A DNA stretch of 64,000 bases, taken from assembly GCF_008254045.1 (NCBI RefSeq), contig NZ_CP042425.1, positions 4,898,001-4,962,000 on the forward strand. Reading direction: 5' to 3'. The notes below the pieces were generated by a model. That model ran no database searches, had not been told where the DNA came from, and saw only the letters and a list, made by a program, of their open reading frames with translations. The position numbers and the translations under genes are program-made. Below are positions 1-9,043 of this stretch, one piece after another (the stretch's first letter is position 1; each line of letters starts with the position of its first letter). This stretch comes from Limnoglobus roseus (GTDB taxonomy: Bacteria > Planctomycetota > Planctomycetia > Gemmatales > Gemmataceae).

Positions 1-1
1 G

Positions 2-745
2 AATTTGCCGAAGGTTGAGCCGAAATTGACCGAAGTGGGCAACCCGTTCACGCTGCACCACGGCAACTTCGCCGGCCTCGCGTCGGTACTCGCCGGGCAA
101 CCCGTCGATGGCGTTCTCGCGGACCTCGGCTTCTCCAGCATGCAGGTGGACGACGCCGAGCGCGGCTTCTCGTTCATGCGAGACGGCCCCCTCGACATGC
201 GCATGGACCGCACCCGTGGGCAGACGGCCGCCGACCTGTTGAACACGATCCCGGTGGACGAACTGGCGACCGCGTTCCGCGAACTCGGCGACGAACCCGA
301 AGCGGAGAAGATTGCCGGCATCCTCGTGAACGCCCGCGAGAAGAAGCCGTTCAGCCGCACGCAGGAGGTGCGCGACCTGATCCGCCACGGCGTCCCCGTC
401 CGCACGGTCCGCCACCCCGGTTCGCCGCCGGAACGCAAGCAGATGCTCCTGCCCACGACGCGGGTCTTCCAGACGCTCCGCATCCTGGTGAACCGCGAAT
501 TTGCCAACCTGCAACAACTGCTCCGAGTGATACCGACGGTCCTGAAACCGGGGGGCGTGGCGGCGATCATCTCGTTCCACAGCGGCGAGGACCGACTGGT
601 GAAGGCGGCGTTCCGCGACGGTCAGCGGGCCGGCATCTATCAGGACGTGGCCGACGACCCGGAACGGCCGACGGAGGCCGAGAAGTCCGCCAACCCACGC
701 TCGCGGTCGGCGAAACTGCGGTGGGCGAAGCGGGCAGCCGATTAA
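2..745 (+). CDS. rsmH: 16S rRNA (cytosine(1402)-N(4))-methyltransferase RsmH, 5'-truncated by the window edge
   Basis: RsmH methylates N4 of C1402 in 16S rRNA using S-adenosylmethionine. The visible 247 codons carry the family signatures VLADLGFSSMQVDD and ERGFSFMRDGPLDMRMD, then KPGGVAAIISFHSGEDR and a C-terminal NPRSRSAKLRWAKR tail. The family is usually about 300 residues, so the N-terminal SAM-binding part lies before the window; the TTG near the edge is not a convincing start. The next gene is convergent and not ftsL or a pbp gene, so rsmH is not leading a division cluster here. Function is near certain. Confidence 0.95.
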   Translation, partial: NLPKVEPKLTEVGNPFTLHHGNFAGLASVLAGQPVDGVLADLGFSSMQVDDAERGFSFMRDGPLDMRMDRTRGQTAADLLNTIPVDELATAFRELGDEPEAEKIAGILVNAREKKPFSRTQEVRDLIRHGVPVRTVRHPGSPPERKQMLLPTTRVFQTLRILVNREFANLQQLLRVIPTVLKPGGVAAIISFHSGEDRLVKAAFRDGQRAGIYQDVADDPERPTEAEKSANPRSRSAKLRWAKRAAD

Positions 746-747
746 CG

Positions 748-2070
748 TCACGGCTGCATTGGCAGCGACAGTTCCATCGCCTTGCCGTTGCGGAGGAACT
801 TCACCGGCACCTTGTCGCTGACCTTGTGGGCCGTCGCACCGTACACCAGCACGTCCGTCTCTCGCGGCAAATCCGCCTTGCCGTCGTAGCTCACGATCAC
901 GTCGCCGACCTGGAATCCTGCGGCTTTCGCCGCCGCGTGCGGCCCGAACTGACCGACGTGCTGCGCACGCAAGGCCATGCCATCCTTTACGCTCGCCTTC
1001 GCCCGTTCCTCGACGGTGAGTGGCTCCAGCAACATCCCGCCGGTCGTCATCCGCCGCAGCGACCACGCCCCGGACCGCCACGAGATGTCATCCCGTTGTC
1101 GCCACCCGGCCGGGAGTTCCCACACGATCGTCAGGGGCTTTCCGCCGCGGCGAAGTTCGGCCTTCACCTTCCCGCCCTTCGCCGGCGTGTGGTGCAGCAC
1201 CCACTGCACATCCGCGAGGGACAGAAGCGGTTGGTCGTTCATCGCCACGATTTCGTCACCGGCCTGGAAGCCGGCGGCCGCGGCCGCGGAATCGGCATCG
1301 ACCCGCAGCACGGTCGCTTTCTCCTTCGGGTCGAAGATCAGCCCCTGGGCCTTCGGGTGCGGGTACGGCAGCAAGACTTCCTCCGGGATCGGTCCCTTCG
1401 CCCGGTACGCATCGCGGATCGCATCGCCGACTTGGTGACAGTGGATGCAACTTTGCACCACGTTCCTCTCGTAATTCAGCGTCGGCCCGTACTTCGCCTT
1501 CAGCGTCGGGAAGACTTCCGGCGTGGGGAATAGCGGTTCCGGCCCCCGCTTCGCGGCGAGCGCCCCCTTCACGTTCGCGTGCCGGCCGTGCAGGTCGAGC
1601 GCGCCTTGTAGGGCTTTCGAAAGGCCGGGGATCGACACGTCGCCGACCCACTCCTTGCGGTGCGACCGCGTGCCGAACCGGCCGTAGATCGTGCCGTCGG
1701 CGTTCAGCAGGAAGACCGCGAACGACTGGTCGTAGTCGTACTGGAAGAGGTTCAAGTCGAGGCCGTTGGTGGAGACGATCCGCACGCGGACGAACTTGTC
1801 GAGCAACGGCCGGAGGACCGGGTCCTTGTCGACGAGGTCGTCGTCGAGTTTGACGCACTCCTCGCACGGGATGCACCGCAGCACGACGACGATCGGCTTG
1901 TTCGCCGCCGTCGCCTCCGCGACGGCCTTCGGGTAGTTGTTGTAAATCCAGTACCCGTCCGCCTCGACCTTCACCTTGTCGTCGCGGACTTTCTTTTCGC
2001 GAGGGTTTTGGGCGGGCACGGAAGCGGCGAAGGCGAGGAGAAAGGCGAGTGTGGAGGTGGCTCGGAACAT
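748..2070 (-). CDS. Secreted thioredoxin-fold protein with two PDZ domains and a CXXCH motif
   Basis: The 440-residue protein starts with a signal peptide (about 1-20). A thioredoxin-like part follows, with cysteines at 66, 69 and 72 (CIPCEEC), in the place of a redox or metal-binding CxxC. A CIHCH motif at 208-212 looks like a c-type haem site. Two PDZ-like domains occupy about 250-320 and 365-435 (AAAAGFQAGDEIVAMND and AKAAGFQVGDVIVSYDG). It probably acts in the periplasm as a redox or scaffold protein. No protease domain is visible. The haem reading is inference: a single CXXCH can also be a plain disulfide or metal site. It converges with rsmH, two bases apart. Confidence 0.8.
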   Translation of the reverse strand: MFRATSTLAFLLAFAASVPAQNPREKKVRDDKVKVEADGYWIYNNYPKAVAEATAANKPIVVVLRCIPCEECVKLDDDLVDKDPVLRPLLDKFVRVRIVSTNGLDLNLFQYDYDQSFAVFLLNADGTIYGRFGTRSHRKEWVGDVSIPGLSKALQGALDLHGRHANVKGALAAKRGPEPLFPTPEVFPTLKAKYGPTLNYERNVVQSCIHCHQVGDAIRDAYRAKGPIPEEVLLPYPHPKAQGLIFDPKEKATVLRVDADSAAAAAGFQAGDEIVAMNDQPLLSLADVQWVLHHTPAKGGKVKAELRRGGKPLTIVWELPAGWRQRDDISWRSGAWSLRRMTTGGMLLEPLTVEERAKASVKDGMALRAQHVGQFGPHAAAKAAGFQVGDVIVSYDGKADLPRETDVLVYGATAHKVSDKVPVKFLRNGKAMELSLPMQP

Positions 2071-2156
2071 CGGGCACCTGAAGGGCGGTTGGTGAGCAGC
2101 GAAATGTGTAGTGTCGTTTTGCCGGCTTGGGCCGTCAACACAATTCCCGCTGGGCG

Positions 2157-2645
2157 TCAGGCCGACGGCGGCTCGAACCGTTTCGTGATTTTGGGAATGA
2201 GCGTTAGGATGGCTAGCGCCATGGCCGTGCTGACGACGGCCGTCGTTTCCCGCCCCAACCCGGCCGCGACGCCGATGGCGGCGGTCAACCAGATGCCGGC
2301 CGCGGTCGTCAGCCCTTTCACGTCTTCACCGTTCTCGCCCTTGATGATCGTACCGGCACCCAGGAAGCCGACGCCGGCCACCAACCCTTGCAGCACGCGG
2401 GTAAGGTCGGCGTCCGATAGGCCCGACTGTTTCGGGATGAGCACGAACAGGGCCGCCCCGAGAGCGACGAGCATGTGCGTGCGAACGCCGGCTTCCTTCC
2501 CTTTTTGCTGCCGCTCGAAGCCGAGGAGGCCGCCGAGGACGGCCGCGAGGATCATCCGGAGGGTCAGGCGAACCAACTCCCCGACGTTCGGCACGTCGGA
2601 GAAGTCCTGACCGACGGCGGTCGCGATTTGATCCCACCAACTCAT
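2157..2645 (-). CDS. MgtC/SapB-family membrane protein
   Basis: This 162-residue protein has the MgtC N-terminal membrane domain: LRMILAAVLGGLLGFERQ, then RTHMLVALGAALF, GLVAGVGFLGAGTIIK and GLTTAAGIWLTAAIGVAAGLG. It is predicted to cross the membrane four or five times. MgtC proteins are linked to magnesium limitation and control of the F-type ATPase in pathogens; the role of short environmental homologues is less clear. It lacks the C-terminal ACT-like domain of full MgtC. It stands alone between a minus-strand and a plus-strand gene. The family call is firm, the physiological role is not. Confidence 0.88.
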   Translation of the reverse strand: MSWWDQIATAVGQDFSDVPNVGELVRLTLRMILAAVLGGLLGFERQQKGKEAGVRTHMLVALGAALFVLIPKQSGLSDADLTRVLQGLVAGVGFLGAGTIIKGENGEDVKGLTTAAGIWLTAAIGVAAGLGRETTAVVSTAMALAILTLIPKITKRFEPPSA

Positions 2646-2789
2646 GGCAGTTCCTCACCGGGGCGGGCACAACGGGCCACGGTGAGATACGAGGTTCCTC
2701 CCCGAGTACAACCGCGTCCGCAACCGACCTTGTCGAACCTTCGGGCAACCTGTTAGCTATCTTGACCCTCCCGGAAGGAATCAGGACGC

Positions 2790-4109
2790 ATGGCCGTCGG
2801 AATCGCCCTGACCGGATATCTGCACCCCGACCACCGCGTCAAGCTCTCGGAAGCTCGGGACTGGCTGTCGCGGGCGGCCGTCTGGTTCGAGACGGCCGGC
2901 GACGCGGTTCTCGAAACCCGCCTTGCCCGCGATGCCGACGACAAGCCGCTCGCGCACATCCTGCTGCACCCCGTTGCCGACCCGGTCGAGCTTCGCATCG
3001 GCGGGTCAGGTAAGGTCACGATCCACGCCCGCACCGCCCCTGTCGGGCCGGGGTATCACGCCTACCTGTGCGAACTGCTGAAGGAGTTCGCCGAGGACTT
3101 CGAGTTCACCTGGAACGAAACGGCGGCAGAGCACGACCCGGCCCACTACTTCGCGACGGAAGACCTGGCGAAACTCGAACGCCACTTCTTGCACTGGTTG
3201 GCCGCCGAGTGTTCGGCCGCCTTGCGGAAGGCCACGCCGAACCAACCGCTCTCCATCGGCATGCCGCGACACCCGAAGTTCCTGCACCCCGGTCCCATCC
3301 TCACGCCGCTCGGTCCCCGTCCTGCGGAGTGGCTGAAAGAAGTCGCGGCCGACCCGGTCCGGGGCGTCGATTTCTTCCCGTGGTGGTCGCCGGAACTGGA
3401 CGCGGACTTCTACGCCCGGCGGGCACGCACCGACCTCTGGCTGGCGTTCCACTGGCGGCCGCCGCTGACCGAAGCCGAGGGGGAACTGGTCGATCAGATC
3501 GCCGCGGATTTGGCGAACGCCCACGAGGCCGACCCGCGGGCCGATCTGCCGTGGGACGCCTGGGCGGCCGTGGCCGAGGTGATTGAGAGGGACGAAAATC
3601 GCTTCACGGTGGAGCCGATCACCGGCGTGTTGAAGCAGGAGATTCGCAGTCACGCGAAGGCGTCGGCGGAATCGCTCGGCTACCGCCGGCACCCGGTGGT
3701 CGCGACGCTCTCCGGCGGCTGGCACGTTCAATTGCCCGGCCGTCTGGCGCTGAAACGTGGCGAGGACGGCCGCACCTGGACGGCGTGGGACGATTCCCTG
3801 ACGGTGTGGTTCCGCGATCAACTGCTCGGCCACCCGGAACACGGCCCGGTGCCGACGCCGGCTGAGGCGATCACGACGGCCCGCAAGACGCTGCCGAGTG
3901 GGGAATTCCTGCCATCGCTGCACCATCAGGACACGATCGGCGAGGCCGTCTTCGGCCCGCACGACGAGGACGGCCGAAAACTCTGGCGGCTCTGCGGCGT
4001 CGCCGCATCCGGACACCGCCTGGCCGTGTGCAATATCTACCTCACTCGCGAAGCCGACCGCGACGCGGCCGTGACCATCTGGCGCTCACTGTACCGCGTC
4101 CACACCTGA
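2790..4109 (+). CDS. Conserved hypothetical protein, 439 residues
   Basis: I do not recognise this family. The protein appears soluble: no signal peptide or membrane segment is visible. It is rich in Trp, His and acidic residues, especially WNETAAEHDPAHYF and the repeated HWL/HWR patches. The reading frame is open throughout, with strong GC third-position bias like its neighbours, so it is very probably a real gene. The ATG at 2790 follows a GGAAGG-like ribosome site about 14 bases upstream. The next gene begins 49 bases after its stop, across a short GC-rich hairpin (4133-4158), so the two may or may not be co-transcribed. Confidence 0.7.
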   Translation: MAVGIALTGYLHPDHRVKLSEARDWLSRAAVWFETAGDAVLETRLARDADDKPLAHILLHPVADPVELRIGGSGKVTIHARTAPVGPGYHAYLCELLKEFAEDFEFTWNETAAEHDPAHYFATEDLAKLERHFLHWLAAECSAALRKATPNQPLSIGMPRHPKFLHPGPILTPLGPRPAEWLKEVAADPVRGVDFFPWWSPELDADFYARRARTDLWLAFHWRPPLTEAEGELVDQIAADLANAHEADPRADLPWDAWAAVAEVIERDENRFTVEPITGVLKQEIRSHAKASAESLGYRRHPVVATLSGGWHVQLPGRLALKRGEDGRTWTAWDDSLTVWFRDQLLGHPEHGPVPTPAEAITTARKTLPSGEFLPSLHHQDTIGEAVFGPHDEDGRKLWRLCGVAASGHRLAVCNIYLTREADRDAAVTIWRSLYRVHT

Positions 4110-4158
4110 CGCGCGGTCCGTCTTGTGGAACCGGCCCCGTCTGGGGTACACCGGGGCC

Positions 4159-5019
4159 ATGATGCCACGCTGCTTCTGCCTGTTGCTTCTTGCCGCCATC
4201 GCCGGGTGCGATAACTCGCTCGCCGTGAACCTGCCGTCGACCGTCACCCGAACCGAGACGCCGCACGACCGCTTCGACCCGCAGCAAACGGGCACGATCA
4301 CGGGCGTTGTGGCGTGGGCAGGGGACCGGCCGAAAGTCGAACCGATCAAGCTCACTCGCTTCGAGAGTCGTGGGATGCAGGTCGAGGCAGTGCCGAACCC
4401 GAACGCCCCGCAAATCGCCGCCAACGGGGTGGTTCAATCGGGGGTCGTCTTTTTACGCGGCGTCGATCCCGCACTCGGCAACCCGGCCGCTGCACCCCCA
4501 ACGCGGGTGGAGCTTGAAGAAACTCGCCTGAGCGTCTTTCAAGGCGGCACGCGATACCGCACCGCCTTCGTCCCGGTCGGCTCGGAAGTCGATATCCGCA
4601 GTACGTTCACCACGATCACCGGCGTCCGCGGCCGCGGGGCCGACTTCTTCACCACAATGCTGCCGGACGCCAACGCCGTGACCCGCCGGACGTTCTCCCG
4701 GCCTGGCCGCGTCGAACTGACGAGCGCGAGCGGGCAGTTCTGGGCCGTCGCCGACCTGTTCGTGTGCGAACACGCTTACTACGCCCGCACCGACGCCGCC
4801 GGTCGGTTCGCGCTGCCGGACGTGCCGGCGGGGGAGTACGAACTCGTCTGTTGGCACCCCAACTGGCACATCCTCGGCACCGAACGCGACCCCGAAACGG
4901 CGATGGTCGTGCGGCAGAAGTACGGCCCTGCGGTTGAGAAGATCGCTCGCGTGCGGGTGACGGTGCAGGGCACGGTGGCGATCAACTTCACGCTCGCGTC
5001 GGTGGATTTCACAAAGTAG
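4159..5019 (+). CDS. Lipoprotein with carboxypeptidase-regulatory-like domain
   Basis: The ATG at 4159 gives a short signal with lipobox LAAIAGC, so Cys is the mature N-terminus and the protein is membrane-anchored (286 residues before cleavage). The first part (GTITGVVAWAGDRP) and the C-terminal part (TDAAGRFALPDVPAGEYEL) resemble beta-sandwich carboxypeptidase-regulatory-like modules, often seen in planctomycete surface proteins. No catalytic motif is visible. The start was preferred over an upstream GTG/TTG because it places the lipoprotein signal at the N-terminus. A GC-rich inverted repeat (ggccccg/cggggcc) ends right at the start codon and may affect translation. Confidence 0.72.
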   Translation: MMPRCFCLLLLAAIAGCDNSLAVNLPSTVTRTETPHDRFDPQQTGTITGVVAWAGDRPKVEPIKLTRFESRGMQVEAVPNPNAPQIAANGVVQSGVVFLRGVDPALGNPAAAPPTRVELEETRLSVFQGGTRYRTAFVPVGSEVDIRSTFTTITGVRGRGADFFTTMLPDANAVTRRTFSRPGRVELTSASGQFWAVADLFVCEHAYYARTDAAGRFALPDVPAGEYELVCWHPNWHILGTERDPETAMVVRQKYGPAVEKIARVRVTVQGTVAINFTLASVDFTK

Positions 5020-5175
5020 GCCGGCCGAGCCAAGGCGACCTTCACACAAACTTCTTCCTTGCCATCTCCGTGCGTTCGGCACACAATGCCGGTGGATAAC
5101 CCCCCGCCCGGCCGGCGGATCGCCAATTCCCTAAGACATTGGCTTTCCTCGACCCGACGTGAGGGAGGTTCGATC

Positions 5176-5919
5176 ATGTTCATTTACCCCGCGATTGACC
5201 TGCTCGGCGGCAAGTGCGTTCGCCTACGGCAAGGCGATTACTCGCAGGAAACTGTCTTCTCCGACGATCCCGCGGCCGTGGCCAAGCAATGGGTGGCCCG
5301 CGGTGCGGACCGCTTGCACCTCGTGGACCTCGACGGAGCGAAGGCCGGCAAGCCGATCAACGGCGACGTCATCCGCCGTATCGTGTCGGCCGTGGACGTG
5401 CCGTGCCAACTCGGCGGCGGCATCCGCTCGGAGGCCGACCTGGAAACCGTTTTCGGGTGGGGGGTCCGCTGGGCCGTTCTGGGCACGCGGGCACTGCAAG
5501 AGCCGGGTTGGGTTTGCCGCATGGCCGACCGATACCCGGCTCGCATCGTTCTGGGCGTCGACGCCCGCAACGGCTTCGTCGCCACCGAGGGGTGGTTGAG
5601 CACGTCCGCGACGAAGGCGACCGACCTGGCGAAGCAAGTGGAGAAGTCGCCCCTCGCGGCGGTGGTGTACACCGACATCGCGAAGGACGGCATGATGAGC
5701 GGGCCGAACTTCGAGCAACTCGCCGAGATGCAAGCGGCCGTCGCGATACCGGTGATCGCGTCGGGCGGCGTGAGCGAACACGCGCACGTGGCGAAGTTGT
5801 CGGCCATGAACCTGTTCGGCTGCATCATCGGCCGGGCACTGTACGAAGGAACCGTGGATTTGTCTCTGGTCCTGGCCACGACGCGGACGGACGCCGTTCA
5901 GAAGGCAACGAGCGGATGA
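5176..5919 (+). CDS. hisA: Phosphoribosylformimino-5-aminoimidazole carboxamide ribotide isomerase HisA
   Basis: HisA carries out the Amadori isomerisation of ProFAR to PRFAR, fourth step of histidine synthesis, on a TIM barrel. The start FIYPAIDLLGGKCVRL contains the first catalytic Asp; VVYTDIAKDGMMSGPN contains the second, and the phosphate-binding loops LGGGIRS and VIASGGVS are present. The ATG at 5176 is preceded by a good GAGGGAGG ribosome site at 5161-5168, and the 247-residue length is normal. No other his gene is nearby, so histidine genes seem to be dispersed in this genome. Confidence 0.96.
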   Translation: MFIYPAIDLLGGKCVRLRQGDYSQETVFSDDPAAVAKQWVARGADRLHLVDLDGAKAGKPINGDVIRRIVSAVDVPCQLGGGIRSEADLETVFGWGVRWAVLGTRALQEPGWVCRMADRYPARIVLGVDARNGFVATEGWLSTSATKATDLAKQVEKSPLAAVVYTDIAKDGMMSGPNFEQLAEMQAAVAIPVIASGGVSEHAHVAKLSAMNLFGCIIGRALYEGTVDLSLVLATTRTDAVQKATSG

Positions 5920-5969
5920 ATCGGTGATCGTTCGGGACGCCGTGGCTCCTCTTTCTGGGAGTTCACGTG

Positions 5970-8111
5970 ATGAGCAAGCACCTCGTCGACGACGTTCGCG
6001 ACATTGCACTCGTCGGGCACCGCGCGGCCGGCAAGACCAGCCTCGCGGACGCCCTCCTGTTCGAAGCCCACGCCGTCGACCGCCTCGGCAGTGTCGATGA
6101 CGGCACCTCGGCCGGTGACACCGACGAGGATGAGAAGCGGCACCACTTTTCCATCGACACGCACGTCCTCCACGCCGAGCACGGCGGCAAGCACCTGAAC
6201 ATCCTCGACGCCCCCGGCACGCCGGACTTCATCGGGGCGATGATCGAAGCCCTGTCGGCCGTGGAAACCGCGGCCGTCGTGGTGTGCGCCGTCAACGGCA
6301 TTCAGGTGAACACGCGGCGGATGTTCCACGAAGCCGGCCGCCTCGGCCTCGCCCGCATCTTCATCATCAACAAGGTCGACGCCGACAAAATCGACTTCGA
6401 AGGTGTCGTGGGGAACATCCGCGAGACGTTCGGCAAGAACTGCGTGCTGTTCAACATGCCGAACAACGTCGGGCCGAACTTCAACAGCGTCATCGACCTC
6501 GTTCACAAGCCGACCGGCACCCCGACCACGCACCCCTACGACCAGAAGAAGGCCCGAATCGAGTTGATGGAGGCCGTCGTCGAAGTTGACGAGGCACTGA
6601 TGGAGAAGTACCTGACAGCCGGCAGTATCAGTGACGCGGAACTCGAAGAAGCCATCCCGAAGTGCATCGCGGCCGGGTACGTGGTGCCGATCTTCTGCAC
6701 GTCGGCGAAGAAGGACCGCGGCGTGAAGGAACTGCTCGACGGCCTGGAGAAGTTCGGCCTGTCGCCGGCGATGAGCCGGAAGAAGCTCGAAGGCAAACTC
6801 TTCGGCACCAACGGCTCGACGAAGAATGCCGAGCCGACCGACACGGCCGAGTTCCTCGGGCAAGTCTTCAAGGTGGTGAACGACCGCTACGTCGGCCACC
6901 TGAGCTTCATCCGCGTCCTGTCCGGCACGCTGACGCCGAACCACACGGTCATCGACCTGAACAACGGCAAGTCGATCCGCGTCGGGCAACTGCTTCAGGT
7001 GAAGGGCAAGTCGCACGAGCCGATTCAGGAAGCGGTGCCGGGTGACATCATCGCCGTCGCAAAGGTGGAGGGACTGCACGTCGGCGACACGGTTGCTTTC
7101 CGGGCGGACGCGCCGAAGATGCCGGAGATGGGCTTCCCGTCGCCGATGTTCGGCGTGGCCGTCGAACCCAAGACCCGCGGCGACGAAACGAAGATTGCCG
7201 CCGGCTTGCACAAGATTGCGGAGGAAGACCCGACGTTGCGCATCACGCACGACCCGCAGACGCACGAACTCGTCGTCAGCGGCGTCAGTCAACTGCACCT
7301 CGAAGTCATCCGCGAACGGCTGAAGCACCGCTTCGACGTGGAGGTCGTCACGAAAGACCCGAAGATTCCGTACCGCGAGACGATCCAGGCGAAGGGCGAG
7401 GGCGACTACAAGCACAAGAAGCAGACCGGCGGCCGCGGGCAGTTCGCGGAAGTGCACCTGCGGGTCTTCCCGCTGTCGCGGGACATCAAGACGCAGGAAC
7501 AGTTGGAGAAGGAGTTCGCGAATCGCTCGAACTTCGAGAAACTGCGGACCGTCCACTACGACCCGGCGATGAACTTCGCGTTCCTCGACCACATCGTCGG
7601 CGGCACGATCCCGAACAACTTCATCCCGGCCATCGAGAAGGGCGTCCGCGAGATGATGGACCGCGGCGCACTCGCCGGGTACCGGATGCAGGACATCGCC
7701 GTCGAGGTCTACTTCGGCAAGTACCACGACGTGGACTCGTCGGAAGCAGCGTTCAAGACGGCCGCCCGGTACGCTTTCAAGAAGGCGTTCATGGCCGCCC
7801 GGCCGACGCTGTTGGAGCCGATCGTGAAACTTGACATCACGACGCCGTCGAAGTTCACCGGGGCGGTGCTCGGCGACCTGCCGACGAAGCGAGCGCACGT
7901 CGAAAACCAGGACACGCTGCCCGGCGACTTGAATATGATCCAGGCGCGGGCGCCTCTCGGTGAGGTCGCCCGGTACGCGGCCCAACTCGGCGGCATGACG
8001 CAAGGGCAGGGGTCTTACGCGATGGAACTGAGCCATTACGAAACGGTGCCCGCCGCCGTGCAGCAGCAGGTGGTTGCGAAGTCGCAGTTGAAAGAGTTGG
8101 AAGACGAGTAA
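5970..8111 (+). CDS. Elongation factor G paralogue (EF-G-like GTPase)
   Basis: This 713-residue protein is a full-length EF-G homologue: a GTPase domain with G1 GHRAAGKTS (16-24) and NKVD (134-137), a domain II beta barrel, and C-terminal EF-G domains III-V (VSGVSQLHLEVIRERL, FEVH-like AEVHLRVFP, PLGEVARYAAQLGGMTQGQ). The G3 motif reads DAPGTPDF (80-87) instead of the DTPGHVDF of canonical EF-G, so the catalytic His is replaced by Thr. That points to a divergent EF-G2-type paralogue and not the main translocase. A GTG three bases upstream is an alternative start. A 17-bp stem palindrome follows the stop. Confidence 0.88.
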   Translation: MSKHLVDDVRDIALVGHRAAGKTSLADALLFEAHAVDRLGSVDDGTSAGDTDEDEKRHHFSIDTHVLHAEHGGKHLNILDAPGTPDFIGAMIEALSAVETAAVVVCAVNGIQVNTRRMFHEAGRLGLARIFIINKVDADKIDFEGVVGNIRETFGKNCVLFNMPNNVGPNFNSVIDLVHKPTGTPTTHPYDQKKARIELMEAVVEVDEALMEKYLTAGSISDAELEEAIPKCIAAGYVVPIFCTSAKKDRGVKELLDGLEKFGLSPAMSRKKLEGKLFGTNGSTKNAEPTDTAEFLGQVFKVVNDRYVGHLSFIRVLSGTLTPNHTVIDLNNGKSIRVGQLLQVKGKSHEPIQEAVPGDIIAVAKVEGLHVGDTVAFRADAPKMPEMGFPSPMFGVAVEPKTRGDETKIAAGLHKIAEEDPTLRITHDPQTHELVVSGVSQLHLEVIRERLKHRFDVEVVTKDPKIPYRETIQAKGEGDYKHKKQTGGRGQFAEVHLRVFPLSRDIKTQEQLEKEFANRSNFEKLRTVHYDPAMNFAFLDHIVGGTIPNNFIPAIEKGVREMMDRGALAGYRMQDIAVEVYFGKYHDVDSSEAAFKTAARYAFKKAFMAARPTLLEPIVKLDITTPSKFTGAVLGDLPTKRAHVENQDTLPGDLNMIQARAPLGEVARYAAQLGGMTQGQGSYAMELSHYETVPAAVQQQVVAKSQLKELEDE

Positions 8112-8125
8112 GGGTTGTAGGTTCC

Positions 8126-8159
8126 CGAAAGCCCACCCGTCGCGACGGGTGGGCTTTCG
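8126..8159. terminator. Perfect 34-base palindrome after the EF-G paralogue
   Basis: The two 17-base arms (cgaaagcccacccgtcg and its exact complement) meet without any loop. It begins 14 bases after the EF-G-like stop codon and lies before the exbB start. It has no strong T tract, so it could be a terminator, an mRNA 3' stabiliser or both. Confidence 0.7.
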
Positions 8160-8248
8160 CACGACCAACACCCGCCTTGCTGGGGCGTTCCCCATCTGTA
8201 AAGCTACAAGAAGACTCTACCCACATCCCTGACGCGCGGACCGGCGAG

Positions 8249-9013
8249 ATGAAAGCACTCCAACACTTCTACGAAAACGAGTGGTTCTTCGCGGGGCCGA
8301 TGACCGTGATGACGCTCGTGGCGTTCCTCCTCGTCGCGTGGCGAATGCTGCTGAACCAGAGCGCCAAGACCCGGATGGACCGCTTCCTGCCGGAACTGCA
8401 ATCGGTCCTGAAACGCAAGGGCACGAAGGGGGCGGTGGCCCTCTGCCGCAACGAGAAGGGGTTGATCCCGAACGTGCTGTTCGTCGCCGGGCTGGAAGCG
8501 TCCGAACAGGGCGTGGCCGCTATGCGGCGGAGCATGGCGAACGCGGTCGAGTTAGAGATCCATCCGCGGCTCAACTTCCTGCTCGCGCCGATCTTGGCCA
8601 TCGCGAAGATTTCGACGATGGTCGGCCTGCTCGGCACGGTCATCTCGATGATCGGCACGTTCTCCAAGATCGGCGAAGCGACGGCCAAAGGTCCCGGCGG
8701 CGGCAACGTCGGCGCTCAGGCTGAATCAATCGGCCTCGCCCTGTTCGCGACGGCTCTCGGGTTGCTCACCGCGATTCCGCTGGTGTTCACACACGTGCTG
8801 TTCAAGGACTCGATCGCTCGGTTCGAGACGAAGATGAAGGGGGCCGCGCAGAAGCTAATTGTGCTGGTGCAGAATGCCAAGAGCGGCAAGCTCGAAGACC
8901 CTCTGGAAGCCGCGGCCGAACCGACGCCGGCCCGTTCCCGCCGCCCCGCGGACGAGGACGACGAAGAGGACGACGACCGCCGCCCCTCTCGCCGCGAACG
9001 CGCGAAGCGATAA
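8249..9013 (+). CDS. exbB: MotA/TolQ/ExbB-type proton channel protein
   Basis: The 254-residue protein is an inner-membrane channel subunit. A first membrane helix is at about 18-33 (MTVMTLVAFLLVAWRM). Two more follow in the MotA/TolQ/ExbB core, around LLAPILAIAKISTMVGLLGTV and AESIGLALFATALGLLTAI. With ExbD-type partners it would form a proton-driven complex that energises outer-membrane or cell-envelope work. The last 35 residues are a charged Asp/Glu then Arg-rich tail (DEDDEEDDDRRPSRRERAKR). The ATG at 8249 was chosen since upstream codons do not look coding. The two exbD-type genes follow on the same strand. Confidence 0.88.
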   Translation: MKALQHFYENEWFFAGPMTVMTLVAFLLVAWRMLLNQSAKTRMDRFLPELQSVLKRKGTKGAVALCRNEKGLIPNVLFVAGLEASEQGVAAMRRSMANAVELEIHPRLNFLLAPILAIAKISTMVGLLGTVISMIGTFSKIGEATAKGPGGGNVGAQAESIGLALFATALGLLTAIPLVFTHVLFKDSIARFETKMKGAAQKLIVLVQNAKSGKLEDPLEAAAEPTPARSRRPADEDDEEDDDRRPSRRERAKR

Positions 9014-9043
9014 CGGTCACAATCGCCTCGGTTGCTTCCTTCT

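Noticed and set aside
5898..8195. 765-codon minus-strand open frame across the EF-G paralogue
   Set aside because: It is antisense to a gene with strong EF-G motifs and results from GC-rich codon bias; its translation has no domain.
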